Of a stretch of DNA of 64,000 bases, positions 38,612-49,204 are shown piece by piece. Position 1 is the first letter of the stretch; each line of letters begins with the position of its first letter. The DNA lies in NCBI RefSeq assembly GCF_036373705.1, contig NC_089851.1, forward strand, positions 59,503,350 through 59,567,349, written 5' to 3'. Under the pieces are notes generated by a model that was not told where the DNA came from, did no database searches, and saw only the letters and a list, made by a program, of their open reading frames with translations. This DNA comes from Amia ocellicauda (taxonomy: Eukaryota; Chordata; Actinopteri; Amiiformes; Amiidae). Position numbers and translations under genes: made by a program.

Positions 38612-39089
38612 AAGTTAACGGACAGTGTCGCAGTTTCTGCTGGGCAAGCACGTAACTGCTTGGGGCAGACCGGGAGACCTACGCTCACTGACTGATAGCA
38701 TGGACTGTAGCGCTGAAGTGTCTTTCCAGAACGGTAACCGTATCCCCAGTGAGACAGCACTGAGAGCATGGTTCAGCAGGCCCGCAAACAACTGAAAAGA
38801 ATGCCTCTCCTTTGGTGCAGCTCAGGAGTACACGTTCAGCAAAGGTCTCCATAACAAGCCGGCAAACCACATTTCGTGCTCCTCCTCCTCCTCAACAACA
38901 ACAACGAACTTGTAAAATACACATTTTCTTTAAAGAAAACAAAACACACAGATGACAGTCTGATTTCCCATCAGCTATACAGGCAACAGTATCTGAGGTC
39001 GATAGCTCTCCCTTGTGCAGAGGAGCCCAGAAGCCAGCCTTCAAGAGCAAATGAACGAACACTTCGGTGACTGCAAAGCGGGGCCAAGC

Positions 39090-39161
39090 GGGCTCGTCCG
39101 GGAGTTGAACCCGGGACCTCTCGCACCCGAAGCGAGAATCATACCCCTAGACCAACGAGCC
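39090..39161 (-). tRNA. tRNA-Pro(CGG), A class in a hybrid unit
   Basis: Anticodon CGG at 39127-39129. The tRNA and its upstream spacer are A class; the trailer below it is B class. Confidence 0.9.
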
Positions 39162-39639
39162 AAGTTAACGGACAGTGTAGCAGTTTCTGCTGGGCAAGCA
39201 CGTAACTGCTTGGGGCAGACCGGGAGACCTACGCTCACTGACTGATAGCATGGACTGTAGCGCTGAAGTGTCTTTCCAGAACGGTAACCGTATCCCCAGT
39301 GAGACAGCACTGAGAGCATGGTTCAGCAGGCCCGCAAACAACTGAAAAGAATGCCTCTCCTTTGGTGCAGCTCAGGAGTACACGTTCAGCAAAGGTCTCC
39401 ATAACAAGCCGGCAAACCACATTTCGTGCTCCTCCTCCTCCTCAACAACAACAACGAACTTGTAAAATACACATTTTCTTTAAAGAAAACAAAACACACA
39501 GATGACAGTCTGATTTCCCATCAGCTATACAGGCAACAGTATCTGAGGTCGATAGCTCTCCCTTGTGCAGAGGAGCCCAGAAGCCAGCCTCCAAGAGCAA
39601 ATGAACGAACACTTCGGTGACTGCAAAGTGGGGCCAAGT

Positions 39640-39711
39640 GGGCTCGTCCCGGAGTTGAACCCAGGGCCTCTCACACCCTCAGCAAGAATCATACCCCTAG
39701 ACCAACGAGCC
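39640..39711 (-). pseudogene. tRNA-Pro-like, B class, T-arm variant
   Basis: G33 at 39680; T-stem base 63 is G, shared with 40826, 43670 and 44850. Confidence 0.82.
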
Positions 39712-40020
39712 AAGTTAACGGACAGTGTCGCAGTTTCTGCTGGGCAAGCGCGTAACTGATTGGGGCAGACCGGGAGACCTACGCTCACTGACTGATAGCA
39801 TGGACTGTAGCGCTGACGAGTCTTTCCAGAACGGTAACCGTATCCCCAGTGAGACAGCACTGAGAGCATGGTTCAGCAGGCCTGCAAACAACTGAAAAGA
39901 ATGCCTCTCCTTTGGTGCAGCTCAGGTGTACAGGTTCAACAAAGGTCTCCATAACAAGCCGGTAAACCACATTTCGTCCTCCTCCTCCTCAACAACACAC
40001 TACATGTCCTCCTCCTCCTC

Positions 40021-40088
<68 letters not shown>

Positions 40089-40275
40089 CGACGAACTTGT
40101 AAAAACACATTTTCTTTAAAGAAAACAAAACACACAGATGGCAGTCTGACTTCCCATCACCTACACAGCCAACAGTATCTGAGGTTGAAAGACCTCCCTG
40201 GTGCAGAGGAGCCCAGAAGCCAAACATCGAGAGAGAACAAACGAACGCTTCAGAGAATGCAAAGCGGGGCCAAGC

Positions 40276-40347
40276 GGGCTCGTCCGGGAGTTGAACCCGG
40301 GACCTCTCGCACCCGAAGCGAGAATCATACCCCTAGACCAACGAGCC
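40276..40347 (-). tRNA. tRNA-Pro(CGG), A class
   Basis: Anticodon CGG at 40313-40315; stems paired. Confidence 0.92.
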
Positions 40348-40825
40348 AAGTTAACGGACGGTGTCGCAGTTTATGCTGGGCAAGCACGTAACTGCTTGGG
40401 GCAGACCGGGAGACCTACGCTCACTGACTGATAGCATGGACTGTAGCGCTGAAGTGTCTTTCCAGAACGGTAACCGTATCCCCAGTGAGACAGCACTGAG
40501 AGCATGGTTCAGCAGGCCCGCAAACAACTGAAAAGAATGCCTCTCCTTTGGTGCAGCTCAGGAGTACACGTTCAGCAAAGGTCTCCATAACAAGCCGGCA
40601 AACCACATTTCGTGCTCCTCCTCCTCCTCAACAACAACAACGAACTTGTAAAATACACATTTTCTTTAAAGAAAACAAAACACACAGATGACAGTCTGAT
40701 TTCCCATCAGCTATACAGGCAACAGTATCTGAGGTCGATAGCTCTCCCTTGTGCAGAGGAGCCCAGAAGCCAGCCTCCAAGAGCAAATGAACGAACACTT
40801 CGGTGACTGCAAAGTGGGGCCAAGT

Positions 40826-40897
40826 GGGCTCGTCCCGGAGTTGAACCCAGGGCCTCTCACACCCTCAGCAAGAATCATACCCCTAGACCAACGAGCC
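40826..40897 (-). pseudogene. tRNA-Pro-like, B class, T-arm variant
   Basis: G33 at 40866; variant as at 39640. Confidence 0.82.
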
Positions 40898-41422
40898 AAG
40901 TTAACGGACAGTGTCGCAGTTTCTGCTGGGCAAGCGCGTAACTGATTGGGGCAGACCGGGAGACCTACGCTTACTGACTGATAGCATGGACTGTAGCGCT
41001 GACGAGTCTTTCCAGAACGGTAACCGTATCCCCAGTGAGACAGCACTGAGAGCATGGTTCAGCAGGCCTGCAAACAACTGAAAAGAATGCCTCTCCTTTG
41101 GTGCAGCTCAGGTGTACAGGTTCAACAAAGGTCTCCATAACAAGCCGGTAAACCACATTTCGTCCTCCTCCTCCTCAACAACACACTACATGTCCTCCTC
41201 CTCCTCAACAACAACAACAACAACAACAACAACAACGACGAACTTGTAAAAACACATTTTCTTTAAAGAAAACAAAACACACAGATGGCAGTCTGACTTC
41301 CCATCACCTACACAGCCAACAGTATCTGAGGTTGAAAGACCTCCCTGGTGCAGAGGAGCCCAGAAGCCAAACATCGAGAGAGAACAAACGAACGCTTCAG
41401 AGAATGCAAAGCGGGGCCAAGC

Positions 41423-41494
41423 GGGCTCGTCCGGGAGTTGAACCCGGGACCTCTCGCACCCGAAGCGAGAATCATACCCCTAGACCAACGAGCC
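41423..41494 (-). tRNA. tRNA-Pro(CGG), A class
   Basis: Anticodon CGG at 41460-41462; duplicate partner of 37393. Confidence 0.92.
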
Positions 41495-41972
41495 AAGTTA
41501 ACGGACAGTGTCGCAGTTTCTGCTGGGCAAGCACGTAACTGCTTGGGGCAGACCGGGAGACCTACGCTCACTGACTGATAGCATGGACTGTAGCGCTGAA
41601 GTGTCTTTCCAGAACGGTAACCGTATCCCCAGTGAGACAGCACTGAGAGCATGGTTCAGCAGGCCCGCAAACAACTGAAAAGAATGCCTCTCCTTTGGTG
41701 CAGCTCAGGAGTACACGTTCAGCAAAGGTCTCCATAACAAGCCGGCAAACCACATTTCGTGCTCCTCCTCCTCCTCAACAACAACAACGAACTTGTAAAA
41801 TACACATTTTCTTTAAAGAAAACAAAACACACAGATGACAGTCTGATTTCCCATCAGCTATACAGGCAACAGTATCTGAGGTCAATAGCTCTCCCTTGTG
41901 CAGAGGAGCCCAGAAGCCAGCCTTCAAGAGCAAATGAACGAACACTTCGGTGACTGCAAAGTGGGGCCAAGT

Positions 41973-42044
41973 GGGCTCGTCCTGGAGTTGAACCCAGGGC
42001 CTCTCACACCCTCAGCAAGAATCATACCCCTAGACCAACGAGCC
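41973..42044 (-). pseudogene. tRNA-Pro-like, B class
   Basis: G33 at 42013. Confidence 0.82.
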
Positions 42045-42569
42045 AAGTTAACGGACAGTGTCGCAGTTTCTGCTGGGCAAGCGCGTAACTGATTGGGGCA
42101 GACCGGGAGACCTACGCTTACTGACTGATAGCATGGACTGTAGCGCTGACGAGTCTTTCCAGAACGGTAACCGTATCCCCAGTGAGACAGCACTGAGAGC
42201 ATGGTTCAGCAGGCCTGCAAACAACTGAAAAGAATGCCTCTCCTTTGGTGCAGCTCAGGTGTACAGGTTCAACAAAGGTCTCCATAACAAGCCGGTAAAC
42301 CACATTTCGTCCTCCTCCTCCTCAACAACACACTACATGTCCTCCTCCTCCTCAACAACAACAACAACAACAACAACAACAACGACGAACTTGTAAAAAC
42401 ACATTTTCTTTAAAGAAAACAAAAGACACAGATGGCAGTCTGACTTCCCATCACCTACACAGCCAACAGTATCTGAGGTTGAAAGACCTCCCTGGTGCAG
42501 AGGAGCCCAGAAGCCAAACATCGAGAGAGAACAAACGAACGCTTCAGAGAATGCAAAGCGGGGCCAAGC

Positions 42570-42641
42570 GGGCTCGTCCGGGAGTTGAACCCGGGACCTC
42601 TCGCACCCGAAGCGAGAATCATACCCCTAGACCAACGAGCC
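42570..42641 (-). tRNA. tRNA-Pro(CGG), A class
   Basis: Anticodon CGG at 42607-42609; duplicate partner of 38540. Confidence 0.92.
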
Positions 42642-43119
42642 AAGTTAACGGACAGTGTCGCAGTTTCTGCTGGGCAAGCACGTAACTGCTTGGGGCAGAC
42701 CGGGAGACCTACGCTCACTGACTGATAGCATGGACTGTAGCGCTGAAGTGTCTTTCCAGAACGGTAACCGTATCCCCAGTGAGACAGCACTGAGAGCATG
42801 GTTCAGCAGGCCCGCAAACAACTGAAAAGAATGCCTCTCCTTTGGTGCAGCTCAGGAGTACACGTTCAGCAAAGGTCTCCATAACAAGCCGGCAAACCAC
42901 ATTTCGTGCTCCTCCTCCTCCTCAACAACAACAACGAACTTGTAAAATACACATTTTCTTTAAAGAAAACAAAACACACAGATGACAGTCTGATTTCCCA
43001 TCAGCTATACAGGCAACAGTATCTGAGGTCGATAGCTCTCCCTTGTGCAGAGGAGCCCAGAAGCCAGCCTTCAAGAGCAAATGAACGAACACTTCGGTGA
43101 CTGCAAAGCGGGGCCAAGC

Positions 43120-43191
43120 GGGCTCGTCCGGGAGTTGAACCCGGGACCTCTCGCACCCGAAGCGAGAATCATACCCCTAGACCAACGAGCC
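43120..43191 (-). tRNA. tRNA-Pro(CGG), A class in a hybrid unit
   Basis: Anticodon CGG at 43157-43159; duplicate of the hybrid at 39090. Confidence 0.9.
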
Positions 43192-43669
43192 AAGTTAACG
43201 GACAGTGTAGCAGTTTCTGCTGGGCAAGCACGTAACTGCTTGGGGCAGACCGGGAGACCTACGCTCACTGACTGATAGCATGGACTGTAGCGCTGAAGTG
43301 TCTTTCCAGAACGGTAACCGTATCCCCAGTGAGACAGCACTGAGAGCATGGTTCAGCAGGCCCGCAAACAACTGAAAAGAATGCCTCTCCTTTGGTGCAG
43401 CTCAGGAGTACACGTTCAGCAAAGGTCTCCATAACAAGCCGGCAAACCACATTTCGTGCTCCTCCTCCTCCTCAACAACAACAACGAACTTGTAAAATAC
43501 ACATTTTCTTTAAAGAAAACAAAACACACAGATGACAGTCTGATTTCCCATCAGCTATACAGGCAACAGTATCTGAGGTCGATAGCTCTCCCTTGTGCAG
43601 AGGAGCCCAGAAGCCAGCCTCCAAGAGCAAATGAACGAACACTTCGGTGACTGCAAAGTGGGGCCAAGT

Positions 43670-43741
43670 GGGCTCGTCCCGGAGTTGAACCCAGGGCCTC
43701 TCACACCCTCAGCAAGAATCATACCCCTAGACCAACGAGCC
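43670..43741 (-). pseudogene. tRNA-Pro-like, B class, T-arm variant
   Basis: G33 at 43710; variant as at 39640. Confidence 0.82.
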
Positions 43742-44050
43742 AAGTTAACGGACAGTGTCGCAGTTTCTGCTGGGCAAGCGCGTAACTGATTGGGGCAGAC
43801 CGGGAGACCTACGCTTACTGACTGATAGCATGGACTGTAGCGCTGACGAGTCTTTCCAGAACGGTAACCGTATCCCCAGTGAGACAGCACTGAGAGCATG
43901 GTTCAGCAGGCCTGCAAACAACTGAAAAGAATGCCTCTCCTTTGGTGCAGCTCAGGTGTACAGGTTCAACAAAGGTCTCCATAACAAGCCGGTAAACCAC
44001 ATTTCGTCCTCCTCCTCCTCAACAACACACTACATGTCCTCCTCCTCCTC

Positions 44051-44112
<62 letters not shown>

Positions 44113-44299
44113 CGACGAACTTGTAAAAACACATTTTCTTTAAAGAAAACAAAACACACAGATGGCAGTCTGACTTCCCATCACCTACACAGCCAACAGT
44201 ATCTGAGGTTGAAAGACCTCCCTGGTGCAGAGGAGCCCAGAAGCCAAACATCGAGAGAGAACAAACGAACGCTTCAGAGAATGCAAAGCGGGGCCAAGC

Positions 44300-44371
44300 G
44301 GGCTCGTCCGGGAGTTGAACCCGGGACCTCTCGCACCCGAAGCGAGAATCATACCCCTAGACCAACGAGCC
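44300..44371 (-). tRNA. tRNA-Pro(CGG), A class
   Basis: Anticodon CGG at 44337-44339; stems paired. Confidence 0.92.
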
Positions 44372-44849
44372 AAGTTAACGGACGGTGTCGCAGTTTATGC
44401 TGGGCAAGCACGTAACTGCTTGGGGCAGACCGGGAGACCTACGCTCACTGACTGATAGCATGGACTGTAGCGCTGAAGTGTCTTTCCAGAACGGTAACCG
44501 TATCCCCAGTGAGACAGCACTGAGAGCATGGTTCAGCAGGCCCGCAAACAACTGAAAAGAATGCCTCTCCTTTGGTGCAGCTCAGGAGTACACGTTCAGC
44601 AAAGGTCTCCATAACAAGCCGGCAAACCACATTTCGTGCTCCTCCTCCTCCTCAACAACAACAACGAACTTGTAAAATACACATTTTCTTTAAAGAAAAC
44701 AAAACACACAGATGACAGTCTGATTTCCCATCAGCTATACAGGCAACAGTATCTGAGGTCGATAGCTCTCCCTTGTGCAGAGGAGCCCAGAAGCCAGCCT
44801 CCAAGAGCAAATGAACGAACACTTCGGTGACTGCAAAGTGGGGCCAAGT

Positions 44850-44921
44850 GGGCTCGTCCCGGAGTTGAACCCAGGGCCTCTCACACCCTCAGCAAGAATC
44901 ATACCCCTAGACCAACGAGCC
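44850..44921 (-). pseudogene. tRNA-Pro-like, B class, T-arm variant
   Basis: G33 at 44890; variant as at 39640. Confidence 0.82.
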
Positions 44922-45230
44922 AAGTTAACGGACAGTGTCGCAGTTTCTGCTGGGCAAGCGCGTAACTGATTGGGGCAGACCGGGAGACCTACGCTTACTG
45001 ACTGATAGCATGGACTGTAGCGCTGACGAGTCTTTCCAGAACGGTAACCGTATCCCCAGTGAGACAGCACTGAGAGCATGGTTCAGCAGGCCTGCAAACA
45101 ACTGAAAAGAATGCCTCTCCTTTGGTGCAGCTCAGGTGTACAGGTTCAACAAAGGTCTCCATAACAAGCCGGTAAACCACATTTCGTCCTCCTCCTCCTC
45201 AACAACACACTACATGTCCTCCTCCTCCTC

Positions 45231-45271
<41 letters not shown>

Positions 45272-45458
45272 CGACGAACTTGTAAAAACACATTTTCTTT
45301 AAAGAAAACAAAACACACAGATGGCAGTCTGACTTCCCATCACCTACACAGCCAACAGTATCTGAGGTTGAAAGACCTCCCTGGTGCAGAGGAGCCCAGA
45401 AGCCAAACATCGAGAGAGAACAAACGAACGCTTCAGAGAATGCAAAGCGGGGCCAAGC

Positions 45459-45530
45459 GGGCTCGTCCGGGAGTTGAACCCGGGACCTCTCGCACCCGAA
45501 GCGAGAATCATACCCCTAGACCAACGAGCC
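45459..45530 (-). tRNA. tRNA-Pro(CGG), A class
   Basis: Anticodon CGG at 45496-45498; stems paired. Confidence 0.92.
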
Positions 45531-46008
45531 AAGTTAACGGACGGTGTCGCAGTTTATGCTGGGCAAGCACGTAACTGCTTGGGGCAGACCGGGAGACCTA
45601 CGCTCACTGACTGATAGCATGGACTGTAGCGCTGAAGTGTCTTTCCAGAACGGTAACCGTATCCCCAGTGAGACAGCACTGAGAGCATGGTTCAGCAGGC
45701 CCGCAAACAACTGAAAAGAATGCCTCTCCTTTGGTGCAGCTCAGGAGTACACGTTCAGCAAAGGTCTCCATAACAAGCCGGCAAACCACATTTCGTGCTC
45801 CTCCTCCTCCTCAACAACAACAACGAACTTGTAAAATACACATTTTCTTTAAAGAAAACAAAACACACAGATGACAGTCTGATTTCCCATCAGCTATACA
45901 GGCAACAGTATCTAAGGTCGATAGCTCTCCCTTGTGCAGAGGAGCCCAGAAGCCAGCCTTCAAGAGCAAATGAACGAACACTTCGGTGACTGCAAAGTGG
46001 GGCCAAGT

Positions 46009-46080
46009 GGGCTCGTCCTGGAGTTGAACCCAGGGCCTCTCACACCCTCAGCAAGAATCATACCCCTAGACCAACGAGCC
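46009..46080 (-). pseudogene. tRNA-Pro-like, B class
   Basis: G33 at 46049; last B copy before the array edge. Confidence 0.82.
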
Positions 46081-46389
46081 AAGTTAACGGACAGTGTCGC
46101 AGTTTCTGCTGGGCAAGCGCGTAACTGATTGGGGCAGACCGGGAGACCTACGCTTACTGACTGATAGCATGGACTGTAGCGCTGACGAGTCTTTCCAGAA
46201 CGGTAACCGTATCCCCAGTGAGACAGCACTGAGAGCATGGTTCAGCAGGCCTGCAAACAACTGAAAAGAATGCCTCTCCTTTGGTGCAGCTCAGGTGTAC
46301 AGGTTCAACAAAGGTCTCCATAACAAGCCGGTAAACCACATTTCGTCCTCCTCCTCCTCAACAACACACTACATGTCCTCCTCCTCCTC

Positions 46390-46442
<53 letters not shown>

Positions 46443-46629
46443 CGACGAACTTGTAAAAACACATTTTCTTTAAAGAAAACAAAACACACAGATGGCAGTC
46501 TGACTTCCCATCACCTACACAGCCAACAGTATCTGAGGTTGAAAGACCTCCCTGGTGCAGAGGAGCCCAGAAGCCAAACATCGAGAGAGAACAAACGAAC
46601 GCTTCAGAGAATGCAAAGCGGGGCCAAGC

Positions 46630-46701
46630 AGGCTCGTCCGAGAGTTGAACCCGGGACTTCTCGCACCCTAAGCGAGAATCATACCCCTAGACCAACGAGC
46701 C
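46630..46701 (-). tRNA. tRNA-Pro(AGG), terminal copy of the array
   Basis: Anticodon AGG at 46667-46669, the usual vertebrate form and the only canonical AGG copy here. Discriminator is T; one T-stem G-U wobble. It is the first copy on the minus strand; its upstream spacer breaks off near 46,760. Confidence 0.88.
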
Positions 46702-46781
46702 AAGTTAACGGACGGTGTCGCAGTTTCTGCTGGGCAAGCACGTAACTGCTTGAGGCAGACCCTCACCTGATCACCACACGT

Positions 46782-47245
46782 GGTTACACTTTAAGAAGGG
46801 GTGAGTTTAAGGTCATCGGTAACATCACAAAGGTTGGCAGCATTTTACATGAATATGTAAAGTAAAAAACACACACTACATGTAAATAAGCCATACTACT
46901 TGTTTAGTGTATGTAAGCTCGTTCTGTAATCATACATCATCCATACTAGTATTTAATAATTTAATTAACTATACACAAACTACTTGATCAATTCACTCTT
47001 GTTACCGTGTAATTACAGTGCAAGTAAATTGTAATAATTGTAGCGTTGTATATTGGGCCATATTTTACATGTAACAATATATTTCATATTTGTCCAATTA
47101 ATGTACATTTGTTTTTGTTTTTTTTAGCTGGTACCAAAACATTGGTCTCTGGAATTAAAAGGTCGGAAATTGGAAGAACTATTAATGACAAATGAATGAC
47201 CGCTGATACAAGTAAATAGTGTTTCCTCAAATCTAAAGTGAGACC
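46782..47245. mobile_element. Candidate non-autonomous DNA element next to the array
   Basis: The left end reads GGTTACACTTTA and the right end TAAAGTGAGACC, imperfect inverted repeats of a type common at the ends of short fish DNA elements. The interior is AT-rich with words such as 'taattacagtgcaagtaa', and has no convincing ORF. No target duplication was identified, so the ends could be coincidental. Confidence 0.35.
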
Positions 47246-47277
47246 TTTTTGAATGAATCTGTAATACATGCCCTATA

Positions 47278-48425
47278 CACTCACCTAAAGGATTATTAGG
47301 AACACCTGTTCAATTTCTCATTAATGCAATTATCTAACCAACCAATCACATGGCAGTTGCTTCAATGCATTTAGGGGTGTGGTCCTGGTCAAGACAATCT
47401 CCTGAACTCCAAACTGAATGTCTGAATGGGAAAGAAAGGTGATTTAAGCCATTTTGAGCGTGGCATTGTTGTTGGTGCCAGACGGGCCGGTCTGAGTATT
47501 TCACAATCTGCTCAGTTACTGGGATTTTCACGCACAACCATTTCTAAGGTTTACAAAGAATGGTGTGAAAAGGGAAAAACATCCAGTATGCGGCAGTCCT
47601 GTGGGCGAAAATGCCTTGTTGATGCTAGAGGTCAGAGGAGAATGGGCCGACTGATTCAAGCTGATAGAAGAGCAACTTTGACTGAAATAACCACTCGTTA
47701 CAACCGAGGTATGCAGCAAACCATTTGTGAAGCCACAACACGTACAACCTTGAGGCGGATGGGCTACAACAGCAGAAGACCCCACCGGGTACCACTCATC
47801 TCCACTACAAATAGGAAAAAGAGGCTACAATTTGCACAAGCCTGGTCTGATGAGTCTCGATTTCTGTTGAGACATTCAGATGTCAGAGTCAGAATTTGGC
47901 GTAAACAGAATGAGAACATGGATCCATCATGCCTTGTTACCACTGTGCAGGCTGGTGGTGGTGGTGTAATGGTGTGGGGGATGTTTTCTTGGCACACTTT
48001 ATGCCCCTTAGTGCCAATTGGGCATCGTTTAAATGCCACGGCCTACCTGAGCATTGTTTCTGACCATGTCCATCCCTTTATGACCACCATGTACCCATCC
48101 TCTGATACTTCCAGCAGGATAATGCACCATGTCACAAAGGTCGAATCATTTCAAATTGGTTTCTTGAACATGACAATGAGTTCACTGTACTAAACTGGCC
48201 CCCACAGTCACCAGATCTCAGCCCAATAGAGCATCTTTGGGATGTGGTGGAACGGGAGCTTTGTGCCCTGGATGTGCATCCCACAAATCTCCATCAATTG
48301 CAAGATGCTATCCTATCAATATGGGCCAACATTTCTAAAGAATGCTTTCAGCACCTTGTTGAATCAATGCCACGTAGAATTAAGGCAGTTCTGAAGGCAA
48401 AAGGGGGTCAAACACCAAGTGAGTA
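47278..48425 (+). mobile_element. Tc1/mariner element, DD36E-type, 3' truncated
   Basis: The left terminal repeat starts near 47278 (CTCACCTAAAGGATTATTAG from 47280), a sequence widely seen in fish Tc1 elements. The transposase follows from 47426. No matching right terminal repeat is found after about 48425, where AT-rich sequence takes over, so the 3' end is lost. Confidence 0.85.
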
Positions 48426-48437
48426 CCAAGTGAAATC
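47426..48437 (+). pseudogene. Tc1-like transposase, frameshifted
   Basis: The start at 47426 gives a helix-turn-helix domain (residues about 18-46) and a basic second DNA-binding region. The first catalytic Asp lies in a WSDES motif (codon 47849-47851), the second in QQDNAPCH (48118-48120), and the Glu in PIEHLW (48229-48231). The last two are separated by 36 residues, the DD36E spacing described for the Incomer group. Against the family as I recall it, about a dozen residues before WSDES are missing, and a short deletion near 48,105 shifts the frame before the second Asp, so it cannot make intact transposase. It resembles cut-and-paste transposases that insert at TA. Confidence 0.85.
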
Positions 48438-48960
48438 TATTAAAGTATTGAAGTATCCCAATGTTTTAAGTTACACTTCATGTATACATGTGTTTGGAAG
48501 TTTATCCAAATATATTCTACCAGTATATTTAGAATGCAACATTTTTGCAGTCTAATATATTCACAGTATACAATACATGCAATATGAGATTGTTGTGTAT
48601 TTAGCTGTATACTAAATGTATATTATAAGGAGACATATATGTATGCATTTTTATATATTTAGTATAAAATACATGTGTAGATGTTACAGTATATTTGCAT
48701 ATAATTATAGATATATTAAAAACAAGTTTACATATAATTCTGAATATACTTAAGTTATATTAAGCAATATTTGTATTGTATAATATAGTGTATTTGACCA
48801 TATTTCTGTATCAAGTGACATACTAAAACTGCAATTGATATTTAAAAGTATATTTTCACCATATATTATAAAATGGTATGCACATTTATAAAACATATTA
48901 ATACATTAAAATACATTTCATATTACAGAATAATATATATTTTTAAATATTTTATTTTTG
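48431..48960. other. AT-rich non-coding stretch
   Basis: No gene seen. Short words such as 'agtatattt' and 'atatac' recur without a fixed period. Confidence 0.6.
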
Positions 48961-48978
48961 TAAGGGTATCTTCCATAA

Positions 48979-49164
48979 ATGCAGTTTTACCAAACAAAGG
49001 AAAACCAGGAAAGGTTGGTGGAGGAGATTATGCAGTTTTGGCAGCCCATTCTGAAACCCACTGCAGAATATATTCTGGCAGGAGGTCTGATTAAAATACT
49101 GGAAAATCTTCAATCAAAGTCAAGAAATGTGTCAAAAGGCTTCCAGTTTCCTTTCCTGCCATGA
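48979..49164 (+). CDS. Exon-like ORF of unknown identity
   Basis: 61 codons, with far more coding-like composition than its AT-rich surroundings (NQERLVEEIMQFWQPILKPT and following). The ATG lies next to a possible splice acceptor (AG at 48979-48984), the frame ends TGA at 49162-49164, and AATAAA follows at 49262-49267, as a terminal exon would look. No family recognised. It could be a decayed gene fragment or mobile-element debris. Confidence 0.3.
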   Translation: MQFYQTKENQERLVEEIMQFWQPILKPTAEYILAGGLIKILENLQSKSRNVSKGFQFPFLP

Positions 49165-49204
49165 GAAGTATGCTGATTTCAGAACCTCTATGAAGTAGAT
49201 TCCT

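Larger units (their letters stand above)
37278..40020. repeat. Block duplicated at 41308-44050 (offset 4,030 bp)
   Basis: The tRNA order A, B, A, hybrid A, B recurs at exactly +4,030 bp. Both blocks share private variants: 'caaaagacac' in the trailer, 'ggtcaatagc', 'gtgtagcag' in the hybrid leader and 'cctccaagag'. One clear difference is 'cgctcactg' near 39,783 against 'cgcttactg' near 43,813, so the duplication is very recent. Confidence 0.9.
1..46760 (-). repeat. Tandem higher-order array of tRNA-Pro-bearing units
   Basis: Seen: 81 copies of a 72-nt proline tRNA sequence, all on the minus strand, each in a 550-640 bp unit; the array is cut by the left window edge. Read on the minus strand, a unit is tRNA, about 165 bp of trailer body, a (GTT)n/(GAG)n tract, then about 330 bp of conserved spacer before the next tRNA. 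A-class copies have a canonical anticodon arm. B-class copies have G33, a T-stem mismatch and wobble pairs in the anticodon stem. In every copy the anticodon lies 37-39 bases above the lower coordinate. From an A copy to the next copy the step is 550 bp (556 once, at 8537); from B to A it is 585-639 bp in steps of 3, set by (CAA)n length. Units are nearly identical, so homogenisation is recent or continuing. No protein coding is supported: conserved ORFs such as the 61-residue minus-strand one recur in every unit only because the DNA does. Inferred: a tRNA cluster behaving as a satellite, as known for large tRNA clusters in some fish. Confidence 0.95.

Noticed and set aside
33-46745. Hundreds of conserved ORFs of 60-152 codons in the array, on both strands
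   Set aside because: They recur because the DNA repeats. Several overlap the tRNA, others read through (CAA)n as Val or Leu runs, and no start context or domain supports translation.
1-46760. CRISPR-like array
   Set aside because: The repeats are over 500 bp with no short unique spacers, and the genome is eukaryotic.
1-46760. Array made purely by assembly error
   Set aside because: Neighbouring units differ by private variants and microsatellite lengths, and hybrids and edge decay are biologically coherent. Collapse or local duplication still cannot be excluded without reads.
1-46760. Array as an ordinary tandem tRNA-derived SINE
   Set aside because: Units lack target duplications and the order continues through a large spacer. 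The trailer plus simple-repeat layout is SINE-like, so this is kept only as an idea in the findings.
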